The notes beneath the pieces were generated by a model. The model did not search any database and was not told the origin of the DNA. It saw only the letters and a list, made by a program, of their open reading frames with translations. 64,000 nucleotides of DNA from Mytilinidion resinicola (lineage: Eukaryota > Ascomycota > Dothideomycetes > Mytilinidiales > Mytilinidiaceae). The translations under genes and the position numbers were made by a program. Location of the stretch: assembly GCF_010093595.1 (NCBI RefSeq), contig NW_022985455.1, positions 867,650 through 931,649 on the forward strand. Direction: 5' to 3'. Below are positions 11,561 through 21,616 of this stretch, piece after piece (the stretch's first letter is position 1; every line of letters begins with the position of its first letter).

Positions 11561-13009
11561 GGCCGTGCAGCTTTTAAACTTTCTAAATATATAACAGCTA
11601 ATAGCTGCCTACTAAAAGGATTCTCTATTAAAGCCTATACCGGCCGCTATTATAGTAAATTATCTAAAAATTAACCTTACTATATTCCTAATATACTAGA
11701 GCTATTTTATATAACCTCTATAATACGGGCTATACTTAGCTTATCTAATTAAGCTCTAGCAGTTTATTATAGCTCTCGGCCTACTATAGTATTACTACCT
11801 AGGCTATACCGGCCCCTAGGCTCTATAGTATTTAACTACTACTATTATTAAAAATATACTAGAAAGCAGAGTAGAACTTATTAGCCCTACTATTTCCAAA
11901 TACTCTAAATACGCCCTAAGTAAAGCTAAGTAATAAATTTCTTATATACCTGTTTTAAAGCCCTCTAGGCTATTTAAACTTATATAATTTAATATTATAT
12001 ATAAAGAATATAGCTATAATAATAACAGCTACGCTGTCCACTTTTTCTGCCCGTATATAAAAGCATATATATACCGAATATTTAGTAGTATAGCTAATTT
12101 AACCTAAATTATTATAGATAAAGTTGCTCTTATTAAAAAGCAATAGAATATTACTATATATACGCTATAAACCGATAGAGAACAATTGCTTAGTAATAAA
12201 TTTAGGGTATAGCACTATAGTAAAGGCATTAAATTTAATTAATCTACAGCTTATAATACTATATAAAACGGTGGAGTAGAGCGCTCTAGCGGAATTATTA
12301 TTAAAAAAGCCCGTTATATATAAAAGGAAAGCTAATTACCTATAAATCTATAGCCGGAAGTATATAAAACAGCCGCCTATTTACTTAATAGAACGCCTAC
12401 TAAAATACTAGGTTAAAGAACTCTAATTACAGCCTTGCAGGCTATAACTAGCAGGCCGATAAACCCTAGCGTGCAGTATCTACGCGTGTACGAATACAGA
12501 GTATATCCGATATTAAAAAAGCTACTAAAAACGCCGAAAATAACACCCTAAGTAATTATTAGCTATTTTATTAGCTATAAATCGGCTAATATCTATAGAA
12601 TATAGGTGCTAAGTAAGGATAAAGTTATTAGGGTATAAAATATTATATTTAATAAAACACTATTTTATAACCCCCTATTAGAAAATCTAGCTATTTAACT
12701 ACTAATTTAATAGGTAAAGCACGTTCTAAATATAGGAAGCCTTTTAAAGCCGCCTATTATATAAACCTACTAGGTAATAAAGGATAATAATTCTAATAAC
12801 CCCCTATTTAATAAAATTAAAGTATAACCCTATATAAAGTAATAGCAGCAGCCGCCTATATAGTAGCAGCCGCCTATATAATAGCAGCAGCCGCCCGCAC
12901 AGTAGTAGCAGCCGCCCGGCTCGCCGAGCTTAAATAATAATAACTGCTCTAGCAATAGCTGTTTAGAGCCTGCCTTACCTACGCTAAATCCTACGCTGTT
13001 ACCTAGCCG

Positions 13010-13200
13010 TCTTCCTATAGCATCGCCTATAACCTTTGCTATAGTATTGCCTATAGCCTCTACTATAGTATTGCCTACGGCCTCTGCTATAGTATTACCT
13101 ATAGCCTCTGCTATAGTATTACCTATAGCCTTTACTATAGTATTACCTATAGCCTCTACTATAGTATTACCTATAGCCTTACTAACGGCCTTACTAACAG
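13010..13200 (+). repeat. 24-bp tandem repeat in the Copia interior
   Basis: About seven units of CTATAGCCTCTGCTATAGTATTAC-like sequence (first units GCATCGCCTATAACC). The unit length is a multiple of three, so it probably encoded a repetitive peptide between integrase and reverse transcriptase. Confidence 0.7.
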
Positions 13201-15073
13201 CCTTTATAGTAGCTACTACGGCAGCTTTTTTAAGGCCTACCTATAACTATAAGCCGGCTAAACCCTATACAGCCTTATATATAGTAATTATATAAGCTAA
13301 AGCTTTAGATAAACGCCTACCTACTCTATATACTACTTTTACCGCAGGTGTTACCGGAGGCAGCTATTAAAAATCCCTTCTAAAGCTACTTAGAAACTAA
13401 AAGCAGCTACTATAGTACTTTAAGCGCTAGGGGTTTATAGCAGCCGCTATTAAAGAACTTAATAGCTTAGTAGAATATAGTAGCTTTATAGCTATAGAAA
13501 AAACGCTAGAAATAAAAGCCCTAGCTATACCGGTTACCTAGGTATTTATATATAAATTTAATAAAAATAGCTTTTTTATACGCTATAAAGCACGCCTATA
13601 TATACGCGGTAACCTTTAATAGCCTATAGAGCTAGACACCTATATAGCTATATTAGCCGGAAAAACCTTTCGGGCCTATATAGCTATTATCTATACAGCT
13701 AATTTTAATACCTAGTAGGCCGACGCTATATCGGCCTTTATAAACCTAGAGCTAGATAAAGAAGTATATATCTACTACCCTAACGGCTTCTACTGTAAAA
13801 GCTACCTACTGCGTATAAATAAAGGCCTCTACGGCCTCTGCTATTCCCCCCTGCTATAGCTAAATAATTAATTAAAAATACTGCGGGAATTAGGGCTTAA
13901 AAAAGTGCCCGGCGTACTATACCTGTTTATTAATTAACACCTAATTATATTCTTCTATATAGACAATTTTATAGTATACTGTATACTATAATATAGTAAT
14001 AAATTAGCTAATTTTAAATATACTCTAATAGCTTAGTATAAAATAAAAGATTTAGGGGAAGCCTTCTAGTTCCTAAGTATTTATATACTTTATAACCGAG
14101 CCGCCGGCTAACTATAGCTTTGCCAGGATTTATATATTAATAAAATTACAGGTAAATTCTAGCAGAAGAAGGCCCTTTATATACATACGCCGATGGCTAT
14201 AAATAGCCTTATTCCCTATAAAGCCGCAGCAGCTAGTGCATTCTCTATCCACAGCTATTAATAGAAAATAGGGTTATTGCTCTATACAGCTATTAATACA
14301 CGGCCGGATATAGCCTGTACAACCTTATAGCTGGCTAAATTTGCCAGGAACCTGTCGCCCGCTTACTACTATACTGCTAACCGAGCACTTGCCTATCTCT
14401 ATTAAATAAGGGGATATATACTGCAGTATTCTGCCTCTATAATTAACACCGATTAAATGCTTATACAAGCTAGCGATGCCAGCTTTACTAATAATATTGC
14501 TACACGCCGAAGCTTATAAGGATATATCCTAAAGCTTTTTAGTGGCCCTGTCGATTGGAAGGCCACTAAACAAACGCACGTGATGAAGTCCTCTACTAAT
14601 ATAGAGCTTACAGCTATATCGGCAGCTGTATCGGAATTTATGTGGTGGCAACGCCTATTTATACACCTAGATCTAGCCCTAGAGGGCAACCAGGCTATTT
14701 CCGTGCTGTGCGATAACTAGCAAACCATCCGGCTACTTACAACGGCCGGCAGCAAGCTTACTACTAGCCTTAAGCACGTTGATATACACAGCCACTGGCT
14801 ACACCAAGAAGTATAAGCCGGCAACGTACAAATTAAATGGATTGCATCCGAACGTATAATAGCAGACGGCTTTACAAAGGTCCTATCTCGACAGAAACAC
14901 GAGAATTTCGTTCGACAGCTCAACCTCGTTGATATATTCGATCGCATCGGCCAGGGCACCACGGCCAATAAATCCGACGGCGACAAATAGCCCTACAAAC
15001 ACCACAAATTGCCAAGATTTCCTATATCTTATGCACTTCTACAGTCTTATCTCTCTTCCGAAGTTGGGGGGTG

Positions 15074-15489
15074 ACTTGGAGTTGCTGGCATAGTAGCTGC
15101 CTATATGCCTAGCCAGTTACAACTTCTACAGAGAGGGGTTNNNNNNNNNNNNNNNNNNNNNNNNNNNNNNNNNNNNNNNNNNNNNNNNNNNNNNNNNNNN
15201 NNNNNNNNNNNNNNNNNNNNNNNNNNNNNNNNNNNNNNNNNNNNNNNNNNNNNNNNNNNNNNNNNNNNNNNNNNNNNNNNNNNNNNNNNNNNNNNNNNNN
15301 NNNNNNNNNNNNNNNNNNNNNNNNNNNNNNNNNNNNNNNNNNNNNNNNNNNNNNNNNNNNNNNNNNNNNNNNNNNNNNNNNNNNNNNNNNTGCTTCTGCC
15401 TACGCGTACAGTCACTTCCTACGTAGTATATAGTTTGGCCTTCGGGCCCCCGAAATAAGACAGAGTTCACGTCAATTTGCAACCTAAGT
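15074..15489 (+). repeat. Copia 3' LTR with assembly gap
   Basis: Begins ACTTGGAGTTGCTGG after the G-rich polypurine tract and ends CAACCTAAGT before CAGCC. A 250-N gap occupies 15141-15390; the known parts are nearly identical to the 5' LTR, so the missing piece should be about 51 bp and the gap is not to scale. Confidence 0.88.
15141..15390. other. Assembly gap (250 N)
   Basis: A run of N inside the 3' LTR. Open frames through the gap are meaningless. Confidence 1.
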
Positions 15490-15934
15490 CAGCCACAAGT
15501 TAATAATGACTTTCCAGTATAGTAGTAAGGTTCTAAGGCTCGGATAAGGCCCTTTTATAAGCATCAGGAGTAATAAGAGCTCGATAGCGGCGCTGTGATA
15601 AAGGAATTCTGTTACGCTACGCCATGAAAGGAGGCTCTCCGCAAATCAGACGCAATGGCGACGATACGACCGTAATTTTTAGGTAGGAGGTGTTCTAAGT
15701 ATTTAGGAGTGGCGACAGTGACTTAGTTATTTTTTAGACATTTCTCCCTAGGAAACTAGTATACAGCTAAAAAATTAGGGGAGGGCTAATCGTACACCCC
15801 CTAACGAATAATCGTACACCCCCTTTCGAATAATCATACACCCCCTACCCCTGTCACTTCACCGCCTTCTAATTGGCTTCGAGGCTTGCTGCAGAGCCTC
15901 CGATTGGCTCGCTTCACTTGTTCACTAATTCCAA

Positions 15935-16219
15935 ATGCTCTCTGCAAATGCGGCCTTGATCGCAATTAATTACATCCTCTTCCTCTTCCTCTTCCTCTAC
16001 AATACCCTCACTATGGCCCTCCAGCTGCCACGGCTGGCGTACTATGCTACAGCAGAGGAAGCGCATATTGCTCTACAAGCGCACGCATCAGCGCAGGGCT
16101 ACGGCCTAGCAAAATACCGTAGTAAACTAGACAGAGTGGACATACGAGCATACCTCCTGGATGCCGACAGCTTCGCCGCCAGCACCGCCTATTTCTGTAG
16201 TCCCTCGTCCAGCTCCTGA
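15935..16219 (+). pseudogene. FAR1-like N-terminal fragment of a MULE transposase
   Basis: Ninety-four codons. From the internal Met near residue 27 it reads like the start of the FAR1/WRKY-GCM1-type zinc-binding domain of fungal MULE transposases: A-Y-x-x-x-EEAHIALQAHA, then GYGLAKYRSK. The cysteine and histidine ligands that should follow are missing and the frame ends after a Ser run. It is therefore cut off by the internal deletion. An identical copy lies at 18570-18854 on the other strand. Confidence 0.6.
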
Positions 16220-16294
16220 CGCTCGGAATGCCTATCAGTCGACAGCTACACCGGTTAATCTTTCTCGTATTAATCCAGCCCTTCTTAGGCCTAC

Positions 16295-16567
16295 ACTCAG
16301 GTTGAAATTGATGTGAACTCTGATTTCTATAGGTGTCTAGCTCGTTGTTTATATACTAGGGGAAGGAGGGGGGCCAGCCCCGGGGGCATAACGTGGTATC
16401 TCTTCCTAACGCGTTACTTAATTCATCCTGTTTCCTGATACAGTACTGATACCGTGCTGCAGCACTGCTGTTGCACTACCTGTTACTTCCTCCTGTATCA
16501 GCATGCTATCCTGATACGTTACTGCATATAAGTTGCTGACCCTAGGTTGTAGTGCTGCAACCCGAGT
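16295..16567 (-). mobile_element. Solo LTR in the left palindrome arm
   Basis: A 273-bp block starting ACTCAGGTTG and ending CAACCCGAGT, flanked by CCTAC at 16290-16294 and 16568-16572. Related to the solo LTR at 1485-1727 and, near its 3' end, to the full Copia LTR. Removing it with one CCTAC joins the upstream frame (A-L-L-R-P-T) to the Ala/Thr repeat that precedes the AT-hook, so it landed in the old coding region. Confidence 0.88.
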
Positions 16568-16573
16568 CCTACA

Positions 16574-16957
16574 GCTGCATCTACGGCAGCACCTACGGTA
16601 GCACCTACGGCAGCACCTACGGCAGCGCATATAGCAGCGCATATAGCAGCGCATACAGCAGCGTATACGGCAGCGCATACAGCAACACCTACGGCTACAC
16701 CTACGGCTGCACTTACGGCTGCACCTGCAGCTAAAAAGCGTGGCCGGCCGCCTGGTGCAAAGGATAAGGTACCACAGAAAAAGGCACGAGCTCAGAGGCA
16801 AGATAGTACTCAGCCTACGCCTCAGCCTACGCCTCAGCCTACGCCTCAGCCTTAGCCTTAGCCTTATCCTCAGGCACAGAGGCTTAGCCGAGAGGAGCTT
16901 CTACGTCAGCTTGCGACGTATAATGAAGATATTGAGGCGGTGATGCGAGAGGGCTAG
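16574..16957 (+). pseudogene. AT-hook C-terminal fragment of the MULE protein
   Basis: Reads as an Ala/Pro/Thr repeat of (A-A-P-T)n type, then an AT-hook KKRGRPPGAKDK, a QPTP repeat with two TAG stops (about 16851-16862), and a C-terminus L-S-R-E-E-L-L-R-Q-L ending at TAG 16955. AT-hooks bind AT-rich minor groove. The two stops sit where CAG codons are expected from the repeat, consistent with C-to-T change. Confidence 0.6.
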
Positions 16958-17831
16958 GCTTAATGCAAAGGAGCCGTAATAAGGTAAGGGTTTAACAGGT
17001 TTGGCATACTTATAGACACGGAGGCACTTCTAGAATAGAATTTCTATTCTATACTTAGACTTAGACTTATACTTACTACGTGAGCTCGTACGTAAGGCTA
17101 CACGAATCGGTGAGGCTACACGAATCGGCGAGGCTGCACGCCGATTTGTATAGCCGTACGTGAGCTCGTATATAAGGCTATACAAATTGGCAAGGCTGCA
17201 CAAATTGGAAAGGCTGCACGCCGATTTGTATAGCCTCACGTGATGTATAGGTGAATAACCGGAGCTCCGGCGCAGTGCTCCGAGCCAATTAGAGGGCGGT
17301 GAAACGACAGGGGTTTAGGGGGTGTATATTTACTAGAAAGGGGGGTGTACAACTACTAAAAAGGGGGTGTACAGGTACTAGCGCCCCTAGGAAATAGCTA
17401 TAGGGCGCTAGTACCTGTACACCCCCTTTTTAGTAGTTGTACACCCCCCTTTCTAGTAAATATACACCCCCTAAACCCCTGTCGTTTCACCGCCCTCTAA
17501 TTGGCTCGGAGCACTGCGCCGGAGCTCCGGTTATTCACCTATACATCACGTGAGGCTATACAAATCGGCGTGCAGCCTTTCCAATTTGTGCAGCCTTGCC
17601 AATTTGTATAGCCTTATATACGAGCTCACGTACGGCTATACAAATCGGCGTGCAGCCTCGCCGATTCGTGTAGCCTCACCGATTCGTGTAGCCTTACGTA
17701 CGAGCTCACGTAGTAAGTATAAGTCTAAGTCTAAGTATAGAATAGAAATTCTATTCTAGAAGTGCCTCCGTGTCTATAAGTATGCCAAACCTGTTAAACC
17801 CTTACCTTATTACGGCTCCTTTGCATTAAGC

Positions 17832-18215
17832 CTAGCCCTCTCGCATCACCGCCTCAATATCTTCATTATACGTCGCAAGCTGACGTAGAAGCTCCTCTCG
17901 GCTAAGCCTCTGTGCCTGAGGATAAGGCTAAGGCTAAGGCTGAGGCGTAGGCTGAGGCGTAGGCTGAGGCGTAGGCTGAGTACTATCTTGCCTCTGAGCT
18001 CGTGCCTTTTTCTGTGGTACCTTATCCTTTGCACCAGGCGGCCGGCCACGCTTTTTAGCTGCAGGTGCAGCCGTAAGTGCAGCCGTAGGTGTAGCCGTAG
18101 GTGTTGCTGTATGCGCTGCCGTATACGCTGCTGTATGCGCTGCTATATGCGCTGCTATATGCGCTGCCGTAGGTGCTGCCGTAGGTGCTACCGTAGGTGC
18201 TGCCGTAGATGCAGC
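17832..18215 (-). pseudogene. AT-hook C-terminal fragment, right copy
   Basis: Mirror image of 16574-16957, including both in-frame TAG codons; identical sequence. Confidence 0.6.
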
Positions 18216-18221
18216 TGTAGG

Positions 18222-18494
18222 ACTCGGGTTGCAGCACTACAACCTAGGGTCAGCAACTTATATGCAGTAACGTATCAGGATAGCATGCTGATACAGGAGG
18301 AAGTAACAGGTAGTGCAACAGCAGTGCTGCAGCACGGTATCAGTACTGTATCAGGAAACAGGATGAATTAAGTAACGCGTTAGGAAGAGATACCACGTTA
18401 TGCCCCCGGGGCTGGCCCCCCTCCTTCCCCTAGTATATAAACAACGAGCTAGACACCTATAGAAATCAGAGTTCACATCAATTTCAACCTGAGT
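18222..18494 (+). mobile_element. Solo LTR in the right palindrome arm
   Basis: Mirror image of 16295-16567, in Copia-LTR forward orientation, with GTAGG on both sides (18217-18221 and 18495-18499). Identical sequence and position show that the LTR was present before the arm was duplicated. Confidence 0.88.
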
Positions 18495-18569
18495 GTAGGC
18501 CTAAGAAGGGCTGGATTAATACGAGAAAGATTAACCGGTGTAGCTGTCGACTGATAGGCATTCCGAGCG

Positions 18570-18854
18570 TCAGGAGCTGGACGAGGGACTACAGAAATAG
18601 GCGGTGCTGGCGGCGAAGCTGTCGGCATCCAGGAGGTATGCTCGTATGTCCACTCTGTCTAGTTTACTACGGTATTTTGCTAGGCCGTAGCCCTGCGCTG
18701 ATGCGTGCGCTTGTAGAGCAATATGCGCTTCCTCTGCTGTAGCATAGTACGCCAGCCGTGGCAGCTGGAGGGCCATAGTGAGGGTATTGTAGAGGAAGAG
18801 GAAGAGGAAGAGGATGTAATTAATTGCGATCAAGGCCGCATTTGCAGAGAGCAT
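18570..18854 (-). pseudogene. FAR1-like N-terminal fragment, right copy
   Basis: Identical to the fragment at 15935-16219, on the opposite strand. Confidence 0.6.
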
Positions 18855-19234
18855 TTGGAATTAGTGAACAAGTGAAGCGAGCCAATCGGAGGCTCTGCAG
18901 CAAGCCTCGAAGCCAATTAGAAGGCGGTGAAGTGACAGGGGTAGGGGGTGTATGATTATTCGAAAGGGGGTGTACGATTATTCGTTAGGGGGTGTACGAT
19001 TAGCCCTCCCCATTTCCTAGATAACTATATATATATACTTATTTACCACGTGACTATTTCTTGGCAGAAATCTTGACTACTTTCTATGCTTCGAGACCTG
19101 ATATTTCCTCTAAACACCCTCAACCGCCAACCAGTACAACCCAGCTCCTTAAACAGCACTAACCCCGATGGTTCGCGACAGATGGCACGACTCTCCTCCC
19201 TACATCGAATCCCTCTCACGAGAACAACGCCGTG

Positions 19235-21616
19235 ATGACACCGCGGATGGAGCCTCGAATTCCTTCCCTCCTCGGCGGCGACCCCGCCTCGTCCTTGCTG
19301 CTCGACCCCCAGTCTACCCACGGCGACCAAAATCAATCGAGGCAAACCGATGCTCTGCCGCGCATACAGTTCCCGACGCCGCCGAAACGGAGGGCTGGCC
19401 GCACGATCCCGTTGACCGAGGTGCTCAATTTCGACGGCGATGGCAACAGAGGTGCGACCAGTGATGCTGGGGTACCGACAGGCGGGTTTAGCGGGCGGCT
19501 GGGCGATATCCTGCTCGATGGCGGCGTTGGGAGTGTTGGGCCGCGGAAGAAGCGGAGGGTTGAGACGGGAAATGGCGCGACGGCTTCGACTGCGATCGCT
19601 GGTGGTAGTGATGCGGGTGGGGGCGTTGCTAGGCGGGGAGAGTATAGCGGTGGCCACATCGTTCCTCACGAGAACGGTGGCACGCATGTCGCTGGTTCTG
19701 GAGGCATGGGAGGAGGCATTGCGAGCGTGCTGAACAACGACCTCGTGCTTCCGAAGCCGCATCCGCCGCCGGCAAAGAAAGGACGCAGGCCTAGGATTCC
19801 GCCGCTCCTGCAGGGCTTGCATCATCCGCCGCCTGATGCGGGACTGTTTCCGCCGATTACGGGAGAGAGGGCGGCGGCGAGCCCGAGAGTTGTGGAGAGT
19901 ACAGAGGAACGTGCGGTTTTAGATATCCCCAGCGTAAGGGATACAACAGGAGACCGAGCTCGAGGAGACGTTAGTCAGAAGGAAACGACGGTTCATGTTG
20001 AGGGCTTTGCTGAGAAAGAGAACGTAGATGAAAAGAGAAAAGGTCAGGGGAATACAAGTGTCAAGAAGAGGAATAAATGGACGGAGCAGGAGACGAAGGA
20101 TTTGCTGCAGGGGGTGAGTAAATTCGGGATTGGGAACTGGAAGAAGATATTCGACTGCAACGAGTACAGCTTTCCAGGGAGGACGTGTGTTGATCTGAAG
20201 GATAGGTATGCCATATCTATTTAACTCTTCAGTGTAGCGTTAGCTGACAGCCCAAGATTTCGAACCTGTTGTCCCGATGAATTAGTCAAGTATCGGGCTG
20301 CGGGCAAGGTGAGGAGGGGAAACAAGTCGAAATCGTCTACGATTTCCAACAAGCCTTCTCTGGAAAACCTTAGATTGCCAAAGTCCTCCCCACTGGGATC
20401 TCCCAACCTGAGACCAGCGCGAAAGCCGCGTTCTGACAACCATCGTAAAGGTGCTCAAGAACTAGCCGAAATGGGAATCGAAAAACCATTTGAGAAGAGC
20501 AAACGGCGTGAACGGCACGAGTTCACGGAAGAAGATGACACAGCACTCATGAAAGGGTTTGAGAAATACGGGACGGTTTGGCATGCTATCAAAGCTGATG
20601 CCGAGCTAGGCTTTGAGAGCAGACTGCCTTCTGACCTTCGCGACCGATTCCGAATACGCTTCCCGGATGAATATTCAAAGGCGGGCTTCAAGCTCAAACC
20701 AAAGCAGGAGAAGAAACAGAAAGAATCCAGCACTGACGCCGAAGCTAGGGAAAAGGTGACGCCGGCCACGAGCGCTTCCATGAAGGCGAACAATAATCCC
20801 GATCCCTCTTTGCTCAGTGCTCAACCCTCACTGCATAATACTACAGTCTCGGCATCAATGCCCAAACTCCTTGCCCCCCTCCAAACCGCCTTCCCTAATT
20901 CTTTCGACGACTTCGCCTCTGAAGCCGACGACGACGCCGCGTACAGCCCGATCACGCTGAGTAGAAACATCTTGCAGTTTCAATGGGGTGACACGAATCC
21001 GCCGTACTCGAACGCCTCAAATGGTAACGCCAATACAAACGCACAAGCAGGTATCACTAACCACTTGAATTTCCACACCTTGGGCGGAATGGACCAATTC
21101 CACATAGATCCGCTCGCTACGCTCAAGCTGCCACCTGCGTCGAGCTCGACAACCGCATACCCAGCTTTTCCGTCCGTGGCACCGCCAACCAATCCAATGA
21201 ATGCCTCTGTGATGCATTCGTCGTATGGGTCGGGAGCAAAGGGCCAGCAGGGGCAGAACTTCTCGACTAATCTGCCGACGCTGGTCTTCCCGTCTGCGCC
21301 GCAAAACTCAGGGAGGGCGAATGGCAACGGGGTCAATCTGCCTCCGCCTGCGGACTTGCTCAACGGGCTGGACCTTGATGGAAGGGTGAATGCTGGCTGG
21401 GGTGTGGACACGCAGGCGTCGCAGTTCTTGTGGGATGATGGGCTAGGAGTAAACGGGTATGTCGCGAGTAGTGGAAGTAGTGGACTTACGGCCCCTGGCA
21501 ATATTGGGGTTGGTGCTCAAGGTAGTGGAGTGAATGCGACGGGAACAGTGCAGGTTAGAGGTATGTTTGAAAGTGATGGGCTTGGCGAAAGGAGTCTTCT
21601 GAACTCGAGCATTTGA
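19235..21616 (+). CDS. Two-Myb-domain protein, Teb1/Tbf1-like TTAGGG-binding factor
   Basis: Nuclear DNA-binding protein. Exons 19235-20205 and 20257-21616 (51-nt intron) give 776 residues. Residues about 280-345 form a telobox-type Myb repeat (W-T-E-Q-E-T, then GIGNWKKI, then V-D-L-K-D-R-F-R-T) with the intron inside the last helix. A second Myb follows near 420-480 (EFTEEDDTALMKGFEKYG, LRDRFRIRFPDEY). A basic patch KKRR and low-complexity Gly/Ser/Asn regions surround them. Two adjacent Mybs with this spacing match the fission yeast Teb1 (Mug152) and fungal Tbf1-like group, known to bind TTAGGG motifs at promoters or telomeres. The first ATG in frame is 19235; the preceding GTG is ignored. 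The MULE palindrome ends 223 bp upstream and may influence expression. Confidence 0.85.

Larger units (their letters stand above)
9456..15489 (+). mobile_element. Copia-type LTR retrotransposon, RIP-degraded
   Basis: Full-length element flanked by a 5-bp duplication CAGCC (9451-9455, 15490-15494). Order gag, integrase, reverse transcriptase, RNase H identifies Ty1/Copia. Landmarks: gag start at 9828 (about 78 readable residues); a damaged zinc-knuckle-like segment near 10730; integrase around 12240-12420 with NRTPTKILG; RT start near 13530-13620 (YKARLYIRGN); an RT active site reading YIDN where YVDD is expected, near 13960; RNase H and C-terminus at about 14440-14990 with few stops. A G-run (GTTGGGGGGTG) precedes the 3' LTR as polypurine tract. 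The interior from about 10060 is dense in TAG/TAA stops and TpA, the signature of repeat-induced point mutation, so the copy is dead. Confidence 0.93.
15778..17386 (+). mobile_element. MULE-derived non-autonomous element, left copy
   Basis: A 1609-bp element with long imperfect terminal inverted repeats (about 115 bp): both ends carry three GTACACCCCC-type subrepeats and a block reading TCACCGCCYTCTAATTGGCT. Inside are the N-terminal part of a FAR1-like DNA-binding domain (15935-16219), a solo LTR (16295-16567) and an Ala/Thr/Pro linker leading to an AT-hook C-terminus (16574-16957). The catalytic core is absent, so this is an internal-deletion derivative. Assignment to Mutator-like elements rests on the FAR1-like segment and a possible 9-bp target duplication and is moderately secure. 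Confidence 0.7.
15778..19011. repeat. 3234-bp perfect palindrome with 16-nt spacer
   Basis: Left arm 15778-17386 and right arm 17403-19011 are exact reverse complements wherever compared; mirror positions sum to 34789. The spacer CTAGGAAATAGCTATA (17387-17402) is asymmetric. Each arm is one complete MULE-derived element with a solo LTR inside it. The outer ends are the GGGGAGGG terminus of each copy, and the ...GCGCCC termini meet in the middle. Confidence 0.93.
17403..19011 (-). mobile_element. MULE-derived non-autonomous element, right copy
   Basis: Exact inverted duplicate of 15778-17386 with the same FAR1-like fragment (18570-18854), the same LTR insertion (18222-18494, flanked by GTAGG) and the same AT-hook tail (17832-18215). 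Its outer flank ATTTCCTAG (19012-19020) is the reverse complement of the first nine bases of the spacer. It lies only about 220 bp upstream of the Myb gene start. Confidence 0.72.

Noticed and set aside
15101..15482. Open frames running through the N gap
   Set aside because: They exist only because the gap has no stops.
16418..16801. Cys/Arg-rich frame antisense to the Ala/Thr repeat (and its mirror at 17988-18371)
   Set aside because: It is the complement of a simple repeat crossing the LTR boundary, not a cysteine-rich peptide gene.
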